A stretch of 64,000 bases of DNA from Thermotogota bacterium ADurb.Bin062 (GTDB taxonomy: Bacteria; Thermotogota; Thermotogae; MWEM01), in contig MWEM01000008.1 of the NCBI GenBank assembly GCA_002071085.1, positions 1-64,000 on the forward strand, written 5' to 3'. The position numbers and the translations under genes were made by a program. The notes under the pieces were generated by a model. The model did no database searches and was not told the origin of the DNA. It worked only from the letters and a program-made list of their open reading frames with translations. Positions 42,236 to 51,275 of this stretch are shown here, one piece after another (the first letter of the stretch is position 1; each line of letters begins with the position of its first letter).

Positions 42236-43267
42236 ATGAATGTGAACTGTCTTTCCGAGATCACGGAAGCCTATCTCCAACAGAAGGTCTTTCCCGGGGG
42301 GGTTATCGGCTTCGGAAACGCGGATCGGTTTTCGGTTTTTCCTTTTGGGAAGCTCGATGAGGAGCAGCCGGTCTGTGTCGAGGCGTTGTATGATGTCGCG
42401 AGTTTGACCAAGGTCGTCGCCACGTTGCCCGCTGTTTTTACGTTGGTTCAAAAAGGCAAGATAGACTTGGAAGATCCCGTTTCCCGGTTCTTGCCCGTTC
42501 CTTATCCTTCTATCCGCGTGTGGCACCTTCTGACACACAGCTCCGGCTTTCCGCCTTATTCCGACGCCTACAAGTGGGCGGCCAACCCCGAGGAGATCCT
42601 GCAGGAGATCTACCGAAACCCGTGGGTGAAGGAGCCGGGGAAAGAGGTGGTGTATTCCTGCCTCAATTTCATTTTGCTCAAACAGATCGTCGCGTCCATC
42701 GTCGGGGACTACGCGGCTTACCTCAAAGAGGCCGTGTTTGCGCCCTTGGGGATGAACAAGACCGGCTTTTTACCGGATAATCAAGAACCCATCGCGCCCA
42801 CCTCTTTTCGAGACGGCGTACGGTTGCGAGGCCTCGTCGACGACGAGCTCGCCTACTATTTGGGCGGAGTCAGCGGGAATGCCGGCCTTTTCAGCTGTAT
42901 AGAAGACCTGTGTCGATATGCGCAAGAATGGATCCGCCCACGCCACATCCTCGTACCCTCCACTGTCGCGTTGGCGACGCGCCCGTGGACTTCCCAAATT
43001 CCCGGTGATCCCAAAGGGTTAGGTTGGGCGTTGCATACCTCGAGGACCTCCGACGGTTCGTTGTTTTCTCCGAATAGTTTCGGGCACACCGGGTTTACGG
43101 GAACGAGTCTGTGGATAGATCCCGACCACGGCCGCTTCGTCTGCATTCTGACCAATCGCTGCTTCTACGATCGGCACACGGCGCAAAGCAAAGACGCCAT
43201 TTGGGAGTTTCGACGGCGTGTCGCGCAAGTCGCCGTCAGCATTATGGAAAGGGGTGAGGTCGTATGA
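42236..43267 (+). CDS. beta-lactamase-family serine hydrolase
   Basis: A 343-residue protein of the class C beta-lactamase/esterase family. The nucleophile motif is S56-L-T-K59 (DVASLTKV), the second motif is Y140-S-C (VVYSCLNF), and the KTG-like third motif reads HTG (FGHTGFTG). There is no signal peptide, so it is cytoplasmic. GGGGGTG precedes the start. It overlaps anmK by four bases, and hydrolases of this family accompany muropeptide recycling genes in other bacteria, so trimming of recycled wall fragments is a reasonable inference. The true substrate is unknown. Confidence 0.85.
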   Translation: MNVNCLSEITEAYLQQKVFPGGVIGFGNADRFSVFPFGKLDEEQPVCVEALYDVASLTKVVATLPAVFTLVQKGKIDLEDPVSRFLPVPYPSIRVWHLLTHSSGFPPYSDAYKWAANPEEILQEIYRNPWVKEPGKEVVYSCLNFILLKQIVASIVGDYAAYLKEAVFAPLGMNKTGFLPDNQEPIAPTSFRDGVRLRGLVDDELAYYLGGVSGNAGLFSCIEDLCRYAQEWIRPRHILVPSTVALATRPWTSQIPGDPKGLGWALHTSRTSDGSLFSPNSFGHTGFTGTSLWIDPDHGRFVCILTNRCFYDRHTAQSKDAIWEFRRRVAQVAVSIMERGEVV

Positions 43268-44406
43268 AGCGGATCATCGGTTTGATGTCCGGGACCTCGT
43301 GCGACGGCTTGGATATCGCTTGTTGCCAGTTTGTCAACAATGCGGAGCGCACGGAGCTCCAGCTTGAGCACCTCGAAAGTATCGAATACCCCCCCGACCT
43401 ACGAGATTGGATCCGTGGCCTGACTTCGGGAAAGATCTCCGTGGCCGAGGTCGCGCAAGCCCATTTTCGGTTGGGTACGCTGTTTGGCGATTGGGCGTTC
43501 GATCATATTCGTCGCCATCAGCTCGAGGGGAAAGTGGACTTGATCGTCAGCCATGGGCAGACGGTCTTCCATCGCCCATTTATGGGGCGGTCGGAAAACG
43601 AACCGGCCTGTACGCTTCAGATCGGTGACGGAGATGTCATCGCCTCTATAACCGGGACGCGGGTTCTTTCCGATGTCCGGGTGAAGGATATGGCTTACGG
43701 CGGGCAAGGGGCGCCTATGGTCGTTTGGGCCGACTACGTTCTCTTCCGATCGAAAGAAAAAAACGTGGCGATGCAAAACATCGGAGGAATCGGCAATGTG
43801 ACCTTCCTTCCCAAAGCCGGCGGAGTAGAAAGCGTTTTGGCTTTCGATACGGGGCCGGGCAACGTCCTCATTGACGAGGCGTGCCGTACCCTATTCGAGC
43901 GTAAGTTCGACGAAGATGGCGAGATTTCGGCGAAAGGTACTGTGAACCGTCCGTTGTTTAATAGGATGCGCGAAATAGAAGAAGGCTACGTGGCAGAGCG
44001 CCCGCCGAAATCGACCGGGAAGGAAATACGGTATCACCAGCAGTATAGAGAACGCCTTTGGAAGCTGAGAGAAGAATTCGGCTGTTCCCCACACGATTTC
44101 GTGAGAACTCTGGTGGCGTTGACGGCGTGGTCGATCGGCGAGAGCTACCGTCGGTACTTGGGGGAAGTCGAACGGGTGATCTTGACCGGTGGTGGCGCGC
44201 TTAACCCCACTCTCGTCGCCGAAATCATCGCGGAGCTCCCGGGAACGGAGATTCGTAAACTGGACGATGACTGGACGGCGTTTAAAGAAGCGATCGCCTT
44301 CGCCGTAATCGGGAACGAATACCTCAATGGGCACCCAGCGAACGTCCCTTCGGCGACGGGGGCCCGAAAAGCCGTCACATTAGGAAAATTGAGCTTGCCC
44401 GAATGA
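43264..44406 (+). CDS. anmK: anhydro-N-acetylmuramic acid kinase
   Basis: A 380-residue sugar kinase of the AnmK family. It opens with MKRIIGLMSGTSCDGLD, whose GTSxDG motif binds phosphate, and later shows DTGPGNVLID and ILTGGGALNP of the ASKHA fold. The enzyme hydrolyses and phosphorylates 1,6-anhydro-MurNAc to MurNAc-6-phosphate during peptidoglycan recycling. The ATGA overlap with the hydrolase gene implies translational coupling. The MurQ etherase expected next in the pathway is not in this window. Confidence 0.94.
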   Translation: MKRIIGLMSGTSCDGLDIACCQFVNNAERTELQLEHLESIEYPPDLRDWIRGLTSGKISVAEVAQAHFRLGTLFGDWAFDHIRRHQLEGKVDLIVSHGQTVFHRPFMGRSENEPACTLQIGDGDVIASITGTRVLSDVRVKDMAYGGQGAPMVVWADYVLFRSKEKNVAMQNIGGIGNVTFLPKAGGVESVLAFDTGPGNVLIDEACRTLFERKFDEDGEISAKGTVNRPLFNRMREIEEGYVAERPPKSTGKEIRYHQQYRERLWKLREEFGCSPHDFVRTLVALTAWSIGESYRRYLGEVERVILTGGGALNPTLVAEIIAELPGTEIRKLDDDWTAFKEAIAFAVIGNEYLNGHPANVPSATGARKAVTLGKLSLPE

Positions 44407-44442
44407 GTCACCAATTTAAATTAGAATTAGGAGTCTGAGTAG

Positions 44443-45672
44443 ATGAATATCGCTATGTTGACGGATACCTATCTACCGCACGTTAACGGGGTATCCACGA
44501 GTCTTTTCCTGTTTCGTAAACACCTGGAAAGGCTTGGTCATCGTGTTTATATCGTTTCTCCCGTTGGTCAAAAAGGGGATCCCTATTTTTTCAAAGTGAT
44601 GGGTTTTCGGTCGATGCAAGTCAAAGACCAAAGGATCGCTTTGCCTAACACCAAACGCATCTTGGATTTTCTGGAAACGAATCAGATCACCCACCTGCAC
44701 AGCCACGCTCCCCTGTCGATGGGATGGACAGCTTTGTGGCTCCAGAAGCGCTACGGATTCATCCATTTCCATACCTACCATACGCTGTTGGTTGACTATC
44801 TGCACTATATCCCACGGTTTTTCAGGCCGACGAAAAAGGTGATCCAGGAGTTTTCAAAATGGTTTTGTTCGGAAGTGGATTGCACGATCGCGCCCACCAC
44901 AGAGATGAAAAACGAGCTGATGGCCTATGGGATGAAAAAGCCCATCCACGTCATACCCACGGGGATCGACACCGATTTGTTTCGAACGGCCGCGCCTATC
45001 GACCTGCGCGCGAAACACCACTTGCCGAAGGAGTCTTTCATCGCGTTGTTCGCGGGACGCATCGCAAAAGAGAAAAATATCGTCTTTCTTTTGGAAGTCG
45101 TCGAAAGAATGATTCGAAAAGGTCATTCCTTCTATTTAGTACTGGTTGGAAACGGTCCGTTCTTTGAGGAGCTCTCGGAGATTGTCCGAAAAAAGCGGTT
45201 GTCCGAGAACGTGATATTCGCCGGAGAGATGAAGCGCGAGGAGTTGGCCTCTTATTATCGATCTGCCGACTGTTTCACGTTCGCTTCGACAACGGAAACG
45301 CAGGGGCTCGTCGTCTTAGAGGCTTTAGCGGCGGGTTTACCCGTCATCGCCGTCGCGCAAAAAGGCGTGAAAAGCTCGCTTTCGGAGGGGGAAGGATGTT
45401 TTCTAACGGAACATCCCAATGTGGATTTCTTCGTGGAAAAGGCGCTTCTCTTGATGAAAGACCCCGAGCTACGACAACAGATGCGTGGCAAAGGGATGGA
45501 GTACGTCCAAAAACATTGGAGCATAGATGTCTTTGCCCAACACGTGTCGGACCTTTACGGTCAATTTCAAAAACCCGAGCAATACACCCCCCAAAAGATG
45601 TTCGAGTTTTCCGAGCTTTGGATGTGGGTCACAGGAAAATTGCGCAACATCCAGGACAACATCTTCAAATGA
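44443..45672 (+). CDS. GT4-family glycosyltransferase, diacylglycerol glucosyltransferase type
   Basis: A 409-residue retaining glycosyltransferase. The N-terminal Rossmann domain opens MNIAMLTDTYLPHVNGVSTS, with the flexible acceptor loop. The C-terminal donor domain has FAGRIAKEKN and the E-x7-E motif in ETQGLVVLEALAAGLPV. The opening and HSHAPLSMGW resemble bacterial enzymes that glycosylate diacylglycerol, so a role in glycolipid synthesis at the membrane is likely but not certain; other GT4 acceptors are possible. AGGAG precedes the start. It follows anmK by 36 bases. Confidence 0.85.
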   Translation: MNIAMLTDTYLPHVNGVSTSLFLFRKHLERLGHRVYIVSPVGQKGDPYFFKVMGFRSMQVKDQRIALPNTKRILDFLETNQITHLHSHAPLSMGWTALWLQKRYGFIHFHTYHTLLVDYLHYIPRFFRPTKKVIQEFSKWFCSEVDCTIAPTTEMKNELMAYGMKKPIHVIPTGIDTDLFRTAAPIDLRAKHHLPKESFIALFAGRIAKEKNIVFLLEVVERMIRKGHSFYLVLVGNGPFFEELSEIVRKKRLSENVIFAGEMKREELASYYRSADCFTFASTTETQGLVVLEALAAGLPVIAVAQKGVKSSLSEGEGCFLTEHPNVDFFVEKALLLMKDPELRQQMRGKGMEYVQKHWSIDVFAQHVSDLYGQFQKPEQYTPQKMFEFSELWMWVTGKLRNIQDNIFK

Positions 45673-45685
45673 GGGGGCTGTTTGT

Positions 45686-46369
45686 ATGACGCGGATGCCC
45701 CGAAACGTCCCAAGCTTTTTACCGCTCCTCGTCGTTTTGACCGGGCTGTTTTCCGTTCTGGCGTTTTCTCTCGTGTTGTATCTGGAGACGGATTCTTTTC
45801 TGGATATCATTGCACAAACCCTGTCCGCGCTGTCTTTCTATTTGCAGGTCGCGCTGTTTCTGGTATGGGCGTTGCTTCTGAATCAGAACATCAAGCTGAC
45901 GTACCTTCGAGCGGAAGAGTTCATTCCCCAAGCCGATGAAGAAACGAGTTTCGACCTCCGCTGGTTGCAAACCAATTTACGAAAAAACACCGTCCCGCTG
46001 TGGCCACTCGCCCTCCTCACGGTCTTTAACACCCTTTCGCTGCTGTTCGACTTCGACCTGTACCTGTTGTCGTTAGCCAGTGTGTCCCTTAGCCTTTTCT
46101 TCCTCTATCGGCTCCTGTTCTGCAGTCGCCAACTGTTGACGTTGAAATCGAATTTTTATAGTTTCTACAAGGTAGAAGGCTACACTGACCAGTTCCAATC
46201 CATCTTTCCAAACCGCACGCTCTTATCCTTCACCTTGCTGGTCTTTCTGACCCTCGGATTTTATCTCTTCTATTTCTTCTTGCGTTTTTCAGCGGAACTT
46301 AACCTCTATTTGGCCTTAGACGGGGGGTATTTGGACCGCCTTGCGCTTCCCGAAAAACCGGGCGATTGA
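45686..46369 (+). CDS. multi-pass membrane protein of unknown function
   Basis: A 227-residue protein with about five or six membrane helices (about residues 8-30, 40-62, 98-117, 120-140 and 180-205) and a short charged loop near 70-95. I recognise no family. ATG 45686 was chosen because GAGGGGG lies just upstream; the longer frame would overlap the glycosyltransferase. It is 13 bases downstream of that gene and probably in the same transcript. It ends 58 bases from the convergent DUF6062 gene; GGGTTT-GGAT-AAACCC in that gap can form a hairpin but has no T-run. Confidence 0.65.
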   Translation: MTRMPRNVPSFLPLLVVLTGLFSVLAFSLVLYLETDSFLDIIAQTLSALSFYLQVALFLVWALLLNQNIKLTYLRAEEFIPQADEETSFDLRWLQTNLRKNTVPLWPLALLTVFNTLSLLFDFDLYLLSLASVSLSLFFLYRLLFCSRQLLTLKSNFYSFYKVEGYTDQFQSIFPNRTLLSFTLLVFLTLGFYLFYFFLRFSAELNLYLALDGGYLDRLALPEKPGD

Positions 46370-46427
46370 GCCTTTCCTCTGAAGATTTCACACTGGGACT
46401 CGATGGGGTTTGGATAAACCCGAGCGT

Positions 46428-47138
46428 TCAGCAGCCCGTCCAAAGAGCGACTGCCAGTCTCCACGCCTTTTTTTCGTCTTCGCAGGAGGTTTCGTTGCAA
46501 TACCGATAATCGAACTTCCGTTCGATCTCGCGGAGGTGGCGCGCCAACTGATCGTATTTTCTAATTTGCGCGGATAGAATTCCGTTTGGGGAAGCATCCG
46601 GTTTGCTTTTTGAAAAGACGGCCTCCAGATGGGGGACGCAGAGGTGCCCGCGCTCGTCAAAGGCCTTTCGAAAGGTTTCGTCGCAGTCGTAAAACATCGG
46701 AATCAACGGTAGAACCCGGTCTTCTAACTCCCGTAAGCCCTCGCAGATAAGGCACTCGGACCCGTTCGGGGCCCGTAAGCCCTCACGGGCGCCGAAGCGT
46801 TTTCGCCCATCCGAGGAGGACCGGCGACTGGCGATGTCTTCACCTGAGCGGAGGGTCTCCACTTTTTGTTCAAATAGGCGACTGTAGATGATGGCGTGCA
46901 ACAGCGGGTCTCCTTGCTCTAGTATCCGCAGCGCGTGCTCACGACAAAACCCGCCGGATTGGTGTATCTTCCGGCGGATTTCGTAGTCGTCGATCCTCTC
47001 GTACCGTAAGGAGTCGATGATCCGTTCCAGCTGCCGGTCCGCCAAACGACAGACCACACAACCGTCCGCGTTCATCGCTTCCAGCAACGAGAAGTAATTG
47101 GGATCTTGTCCTACGGTTTTATGGTTTCCAAAACGCAC
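46428..47138 (-). CDS. DUF6062-type cysteine-rich protein
   Basis: A 236-residue soluble protein with paired cysteine/histidine motifs: CVVC near residue 27, FCREH near 64, CLIC near 129 and HLCVPHL near 167. This pattern, two similar halves each with C-x2-C and a Cys-His pair, matches DUF6062 as I know it, and metal binding is likely. Its function is unknown. The start is GTG, three bases after the guaA stop, with only a weak GGGAA site, so translation may depend on guaA. It is the last gene of the long minus-strand run. Confidence 0.7.
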   Translation of the reverse strand: MRFGNHKTVGQDPNYFSLLEAMNADGCVVCRLADRQLERIIDSLRYERIDDYEIRRKIHQSGGFCREHALRILEQGDPLLHAIIYSRLFEQKVETLRSGEDIASRRSSSDGRKRFGAREGLRAPNGSECLICEGLRELEDRVLPLIPMFYDCDETFRKAFDERGHLCVPHLEAVFSKSKPDASPNGILSAQIRKYDQLARHLREIERKFDYRYCNETSCEDEKKAWRLAVALWTGC

Positions 47139-47141
47139 GGT

Positions 47142-48677
47142 TCATTCCCATTCAATCGTGGCGGGCGGTTTCGCGGTGATGTCGTAAACGACCCGACCGA
47201 CCTCCGCCACGCGGTTAATAATCCGCCTGGCCGCCTCGTCGAGGATATGATAGGGGATGCGCGACCAATCGGCCGTCATCGCATCGCTACTATCCACCGA
47301 ACGCAGGGCGACGACGTTTCCGTACGCCCTTTGGTCGCCGGCTACCCCCACGCTTTTCAAGGGCAGGAGAACAGCGAAGGCCTGCCACACCTTTTCTTTC
47401 CAACCGAACTCGTGTAGCGTCTGGAGGAAGATTGCGTCTACCTCTTTCAGGATTCGGACCCGATCTGAGGTCACCTCGCCGAGGCAACGGATCGCCATTC
47501 CGGGACCCGGAAAGGGGTGGCGGGCCAGTATCTGCTCGGGAATATTCAGGATCGCTCCGGCTCGTCTCACTTCGTCTTTAAATAAGAAGCGCAACGGTTC
47601 GACTATCTTGAAGCGCATATCTTGCGGCAGCCCGCCGACATTGTGATGCGTTTTGATCTTGATGGTGCCACCGCCCAGCGTACCGGCGCTTTCGATCACG
47701 TCGGAATAGATCGTTCCTTGTATTAAAAATGGAGGTGACCCGATCTCGCGAGCCTCCGATTCGAAAACGCGTATGAAGGTCTCGCCGATGATCTTGCGCT
47801 TTTCTTCAGGGTCGACCACTCCGGCCAAGCGGGCGAGAAAAGTCTCCCTGGCGTTGACCACTCGCAAGTTAAGGCCGAAAGAACGCCTTAACAAATCTGG
47901 CACGACGGCATCCTCGTTTTTTCTCAAAAGGCCGGTGTCTACGAAGACGCCGGTCAGCTGCGACCCGATCGCTTGGTGCGCCAAAACGGCCGCGACGGTG
48001 GAGTCTACGCCTCCGGAAACCGCGCAAACCGCGCGTTGTGTTCCTATCGTAGCCCGCAGGTTCTCTCTTTCGATTGCGATGAAATCCTTTAGTGTCCAAT
48101 CGGGCGTACACCTGCAGATTTTGAAAAGGAAATTCGAAAAAATGCGATCCCCGAACTCCGTATGGTTCACTTCCGGGTGGAATTGCAACCCGTAGATCGG
48201 GTCTTTCACGTGGAAGGCCGAGGCGATAATTTCGTTCTCGCTGAGGGCGCAGATGGCGAACCCGGGGGGAAGCTCCAAAACGGAGTCTCCGTGGCTCATC
48301 CACACGGTGAGCGACCGGTCGATCCCGTCGAACAAGGGGTTTTCTCCTTGTCTTACGATAGGCATACGGCCGTACTCGGAGGAGTGCGCGCGATCGACAC
48401 GACCGCCGAAGTATTGGGTTAACAGTTGAAATCCATAGCAGATGCCGAGAATCGGCACCTCTTTCTCTATGAGGGGCTTGACCCAATCGGGGATTCTCGG
48501 GGCCCGCGGGTCGTATACGCTGAATGGCCCGCCGGAGAGTATGAGCCCCGAAATATCCTCCAAATTCGGTTGGGAAGTAGCGGTGACCACCTCGGAGAAA
48601 ACGCGGAGATCCCGGGTCTTCCTGGCGATGAGTTGGGTGTACTGTGAACCGTAGTCGACGATGACGATTTTGCCCAC
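47142..48677 (-). CDS. guaA: GMP synthase (glutamine-hydrolysing)
   Basis: A 511-residue enzyme converting XMP to GMP with glutamine and ATP. The N-terminal glutaminase has the nucleophile in GICYGFQ and the H/E pair in LQFHPEVNHTEFG. The ATP-pyrophosphatase has AVSGGVDST, and the dimerisation domain ends normally (PPATIEWE). The GTG at 48677 gives the usual family length and falls one base after the kce stop; the frame is open upstream to 48722, but that would overlap kce and has no ribosome site. Confidence 0.96.
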   Translation of the reverse strand: MGKIVIVDYGSQYTQLIARKTRDLRVFSEVVTATSQPNLEDISGLILSGGPFSVYDPRAPRIPDWVKPLIEKEVPILGICYGFQLLTQYFGGRVDRAHSSEYGRMPIVRQGENPLFDGIDRSLTVWMSHGDSVLELPPGFAICALSENEIIASAFHVKDPIYGLQFHPEVNHTEFGDRIFSNFLFKICRCTPDWTLKDFIAIERENLRATIGTQRAVCAVSGGVDSTVAAVLAHQAIGSQLTGVFVDTGLLRKNEDAVVPDLLRRSFGLNLRVVNARETFLARLAGVVDPEEKRKIIGETFIRVFESEAREIGSPPFLIQGTIYSDVIESAGTLGGGTIKIKTHHNVGGLPQDMRFKIVEPLRFLFKDEVRRAGAILNIPEQILARHPFPGPGMAIRCLGEVTSDRVRILKEVDAIFLQTLHEFGWKEKVWQAFAVLLPLKSVGVAGDQRAYGNVVALRSVDSSDAMTADWSRIPYHILDEAARRIINRVAEVGRVVYDITAKPPATIEWE

Positions 48678-48678
48678 G

Positions 48679-49518
48679 TTAGAGACTCTTTTTCTGCAAG
48701 TGGAAGTAATCTCGAACCTCATCGGGCGTGGCTATTGGCCGGCCGAGCTCTTTCGCTATTCGAACGATTCTTGCGACCAATTCCGCGTTGGATTTTGCGA
48801 GCACGCCTTTTGAGTAATACAGGTTGTCTTCCATGCCCACCCGGACGTGCCCGCCCATAGCGAGCGCTACCGTGGCCATAGGAAGTTCCATTCTGCCGAT
48901 GCCGGCGACGGTCCAAGAGGCCTCAGCCGGGATCTCCTCCCGCATACGCACCAACAAAGGCACCGTCGCGGCTATCGCTCCCGGGACACCCATGACGAAG
49001 TCATAGTGAAAGTGCGGCCATACGACGTGGCCTTTTTGGACCAGCCAATTGGCAAAGTGGATGTGTCCGATTTCGAAGCATTCAAACTCGGGCATAATCG
49101 CTCGTTCACTCATTTTTTTTGCGAATTCCAGCACCATGCCCTTCGAGTTGAGAAAGAGATCGTCGCCGAAGTTGCAGGATCCGGTCGAGAGCGTGGCCAT
49201 ATCCGGCGCTGACTCGATGCTTTGTATGCGTTCTTCTGCTTTCATCCAAGTGGCGCCACCGGTTGAGACCTGCACGATCAGATTTGGCGCTTTTTGTCGA
49301 ATCAAACCCACCGTTCGCTTGAATATCGCGGCGTCTTGGGTAGGGTTGCCCTCCGGGTCCCGAACGTGAAGATGAACGATACAGGCTCCCGCGTCATAAC
49401 ATTTTTTTGCTTCATCGGATAACTCTTCCGGCGTGAGGGGGAGGTACGGAGTCTCGTTTCTGGTCACTTCCGCCCCGCAAATGGCCGCCGTGATGATCAA
49501 TTGGTCGAATTTTGCCAT
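48679..49518 (-). CDS. kce: 3-keto-5-aminohexanoate cleavage enzyme (BKACE family)
   Basis: A 279-residue TIM-barrel protein. Motifs include IVHLHVRDPEG with zinc-binding histidines, VQVSTGG, and EFECFEIGHI, typical of BKACE enzymes. In lysine fermentation Kce condenses 3-keto-5-aminohexanoate with acetyl-CoA to give acetoacetate and 3-aminobutyryl-CoA. The next upstream gene encodes the matching ammonia-lyase, which makes this substrate the most likely among the varied BKACE activities. AAGGAGGAG precedes the start. The other lysine-fermentation genes are not in the window. Confidence 0.9.
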   Translation of the reverse strand: MAKFDQLIITAAICGAEVTRNETPYLPLTPEELSDEAKKCYDAGACIVHLHVRDPEGNPTQDAAIFKRTVGLIRQKAPNLIVQVSTGGATWMKAEERIQSIESAPDMATLSTGSCNFGDDLFLNSKGMVLEFAKKMSERAIMPEFECFEIGHIHFANWLVQKGHVVWPHFHYDFVMGVPGAIAATVPLLVRMREEIPAEASWTVAGIGRMELPMATVALAMGGHVRVGMEDNLYYSKGVLAKSNAELVARIVRIAKELGRPIATPDEVRDYFHLQKKSL

Positions 49519-49530
49519 ATGATCTCCTCC

Positions 49531-49926
49531 TTACATATCTCGATATCGTTGTTTGCTGACGGGCACCACGCACGTCCCGCTGGCTTTGCACACTAAGATT
49601 GGCTCATCCAGAACCACGCACGCGCTCGGCTGTTCCGGGATAGACGCGTTCGTGATCACCTTGCGCGCTTGGAACGTCATCTTCCGAGAGGATTTTCCCG
49701 TCTCCACAATCTCCCCGGTGATCTCCAGGTAGTCTCCGGCGTACACCGGCGCTAAGAATTCGATCGAATCGTAGGCGCGAAAAAGCCCTTCGTCTCCGTC
49801 CAATACGATCAACAGTTCCGTCGCGACGTCTCCGAACAACTGTAAAATCTTCGCCCCGTCCACAAGTCCACCCGCGTAGTGGGCGTCGGCCTCAGACATC
49901 CGTAATCTGATCATCGCTTTCTTCAT
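49531..49926 (-). CDS. kal: 3-aminobutyryl-CoA ammonia-lyase
   Basis: A 131-residue hotdog-fold protein beginning [20 protein letters not shown], which resembles Kal of lysine-fermenting bacteria. It removes ammonia from 3-aminobutyryl-CoA to give crotonyl-CoA, the step after Kce. The start at 49926 has a GAGGAGG site, while a GTG 15 bases upstream is inside that site. The gene begins 35 bases inside the end of obg, so the pathway genes are embedded in a housekeeping operon. Confidence 0.87.
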   Translation of the reverse strand: MKKAMIRLRMSEADAHYAGGLVDGAKILQLFGDVATELLIVLDGDEGLFRAYDSIEFLAPVYAGDYLEITGEIVETGKSSRKMTFQARKVITNASIPEQPSACVVLDEPILVCKASGTCVVPVSKQRYRDM

Positions 49927-51274
49927 GCTCTTCCTCCTCACATAAAGAATAATCGAAAAACGAGTATTCCTGATCCATTAAAACCACAGTGTCTCCATTT
50001 TGAACTCCGCGTTTGATTAATAAGGCGTTGAGCCGGCTGTTCTCGATGATGTCCATAAACTTTTTAAAACTATCGGGGTAACGCAGATCCAAGCGCCGGG
50101 ACAGATCATCTAACGCCTTTCCTGTGACGAGATACCGGTCAGGCGCCAGCTTCTCGATTTCTAACGAAATCCTGTCCGGTATAGGCTGCCACAGCGGGGC
50201 AACCTTCGGGATCTTGTTCGGTTCGCTTTCTGTAAACGAGAACGAGTCCGATCCCTCTTGGCTAGCGGCCCGCGTCGCCTGAACCTTCCGCACGATCTCC
50301 TTGACGAGTTCGTCGATCCCCTCGCCCGTGAGCGCGCTAATGACAAAGACCGTTTTCCCGAGGCGTTGGAAATGAGCTTTCGCTTCTTCGATAACCTCCG
50401 GGATCGAAAGATCGGCTTTGTTCAACGCCACGATTTCTTCCTTCTCCTTTAAAAGAGGGTTGTATGCGATGAGCTCTTTCCAGATGGTCTCGTAATCAGC
50501 GATCGGGTCCGATCGCTCGCTCAAGGAAACATCCAAGAGGTGTAGAAACAGCGTTGTTCGCTCCACATGCCTAAGGAAATAATGGCCTAAACCGGCCCCC
50601 TTATGGGAGCCTTCGATCAACCCCGGAATGTCTGCGATGATGATCCCGTCTCCCGAAGGGCTCTTGAGAACGCCCAAGTTCGGCACCAACGTGGTGAACG
50701 GGAAATCGCCGATCTTCGCGCGAGAGTTGCTGATCTTCGTAATCAACGTGGATTTTCCCACGTTCGGAAATCCGACGAGCCCGACATCCGCCAGTAGCTT
50801 GATCTCGAGCAGGAGCTTTCGCTCTTCGCCCAGAAAGCCCTTTTCTGCGATCTTCGGCGCTTGAAAGGTAGAGCTCGAGAAAACGCTGTTTCCCCTACCC
50901 CCTCTACCCCCTCTGGCGACGCAAACGTACTGGCCCTTGGCCGTGAGATCGGAGAGTAGCTCTTCGGTCTCGCTATCGAACACGACGGTTCCCAAAGGAA
51001 CTTCTAGCACGGTGTCTTTGCCGGAGGCCCCGGTTTGATCGGAAGACCTTCCCGGCTCTCCGTTGGACGCGAAGAAGTGCTGTTGGAACTTGAACGGCAG
51101 TAGGGTGCGCAATGCGGGGCTCGCCACTAAAAAGACGTTTCCGCCGTTTCCGCCATTACCGCCGTTCGGGCCTCCGAAGGGAATGCCCCGCTCGCGGCGG
51201 AAACTCACGATCCCGTCGCCCCCTTTACCTCCTCGGACGGTTATCTTAACGCGGTCAACGAAAGTCTGTTCCAA
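49892..51274 (-). CDS. obgE: Obg family GTPase
   Basis: A 460-residue GTPase linked to ribosome assembly and stress. The glycine-rich Obg domain ([17 protein letters not shown] to about residue 155) is followed by the G domain with G1 [10 protein letters not shown]3 DIPGLIEG, G4 NKAD and SALTG, then an OCT domain and an acidic tail. The TTG at 51274 is used because it gives the usual start ([10 protein letters not shown]), with GGAAGGAG upstream; the frame runs open to 51325 inside pgi. The start follows the pgi stop by one base. Confidence 0.95.
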   Translation of the reverse strand: MEQTFVDRVKITVRGGKGGDGIVSFRRERGIPFGGPNGGNGGNGGNVFLVASPALRTLLPFKFQQHFFASNGEPGRSSDQTGASGKDTVLEVPLGTVVFDSETEELLSDLTAKGQYVCVARGGRGGRGNSVFSSSTFQAPKIAEKGFLGEERKLLLEIKLLADVGLVGFPNVGKSTLITKISNSRAKIGDFPFTTLVPNLGVLKSPSGDGIIIADIPGLIEGSHKGAGLGHYFLRHVERTTLFLHLLDVSLSERSDPIADYETIWKELIAYNPLLKEKEEIVALNKADLSIPEVIEEAKAHFQRLGKTVFVISALTGEGIDELVKEIVRKVQATRAASQEGSDSFSFTESEPNKIPKVAPLWQPIPDRISLEIEKLAPDRYLVTGKALDDLSRRLDLRYPDSFKKFMDIIENSRLNALLIKRGVQNGDTVVLMDQEYSFFDYSLCEEEEHEESDDQITDV

Positions 51275-51275
51275 A

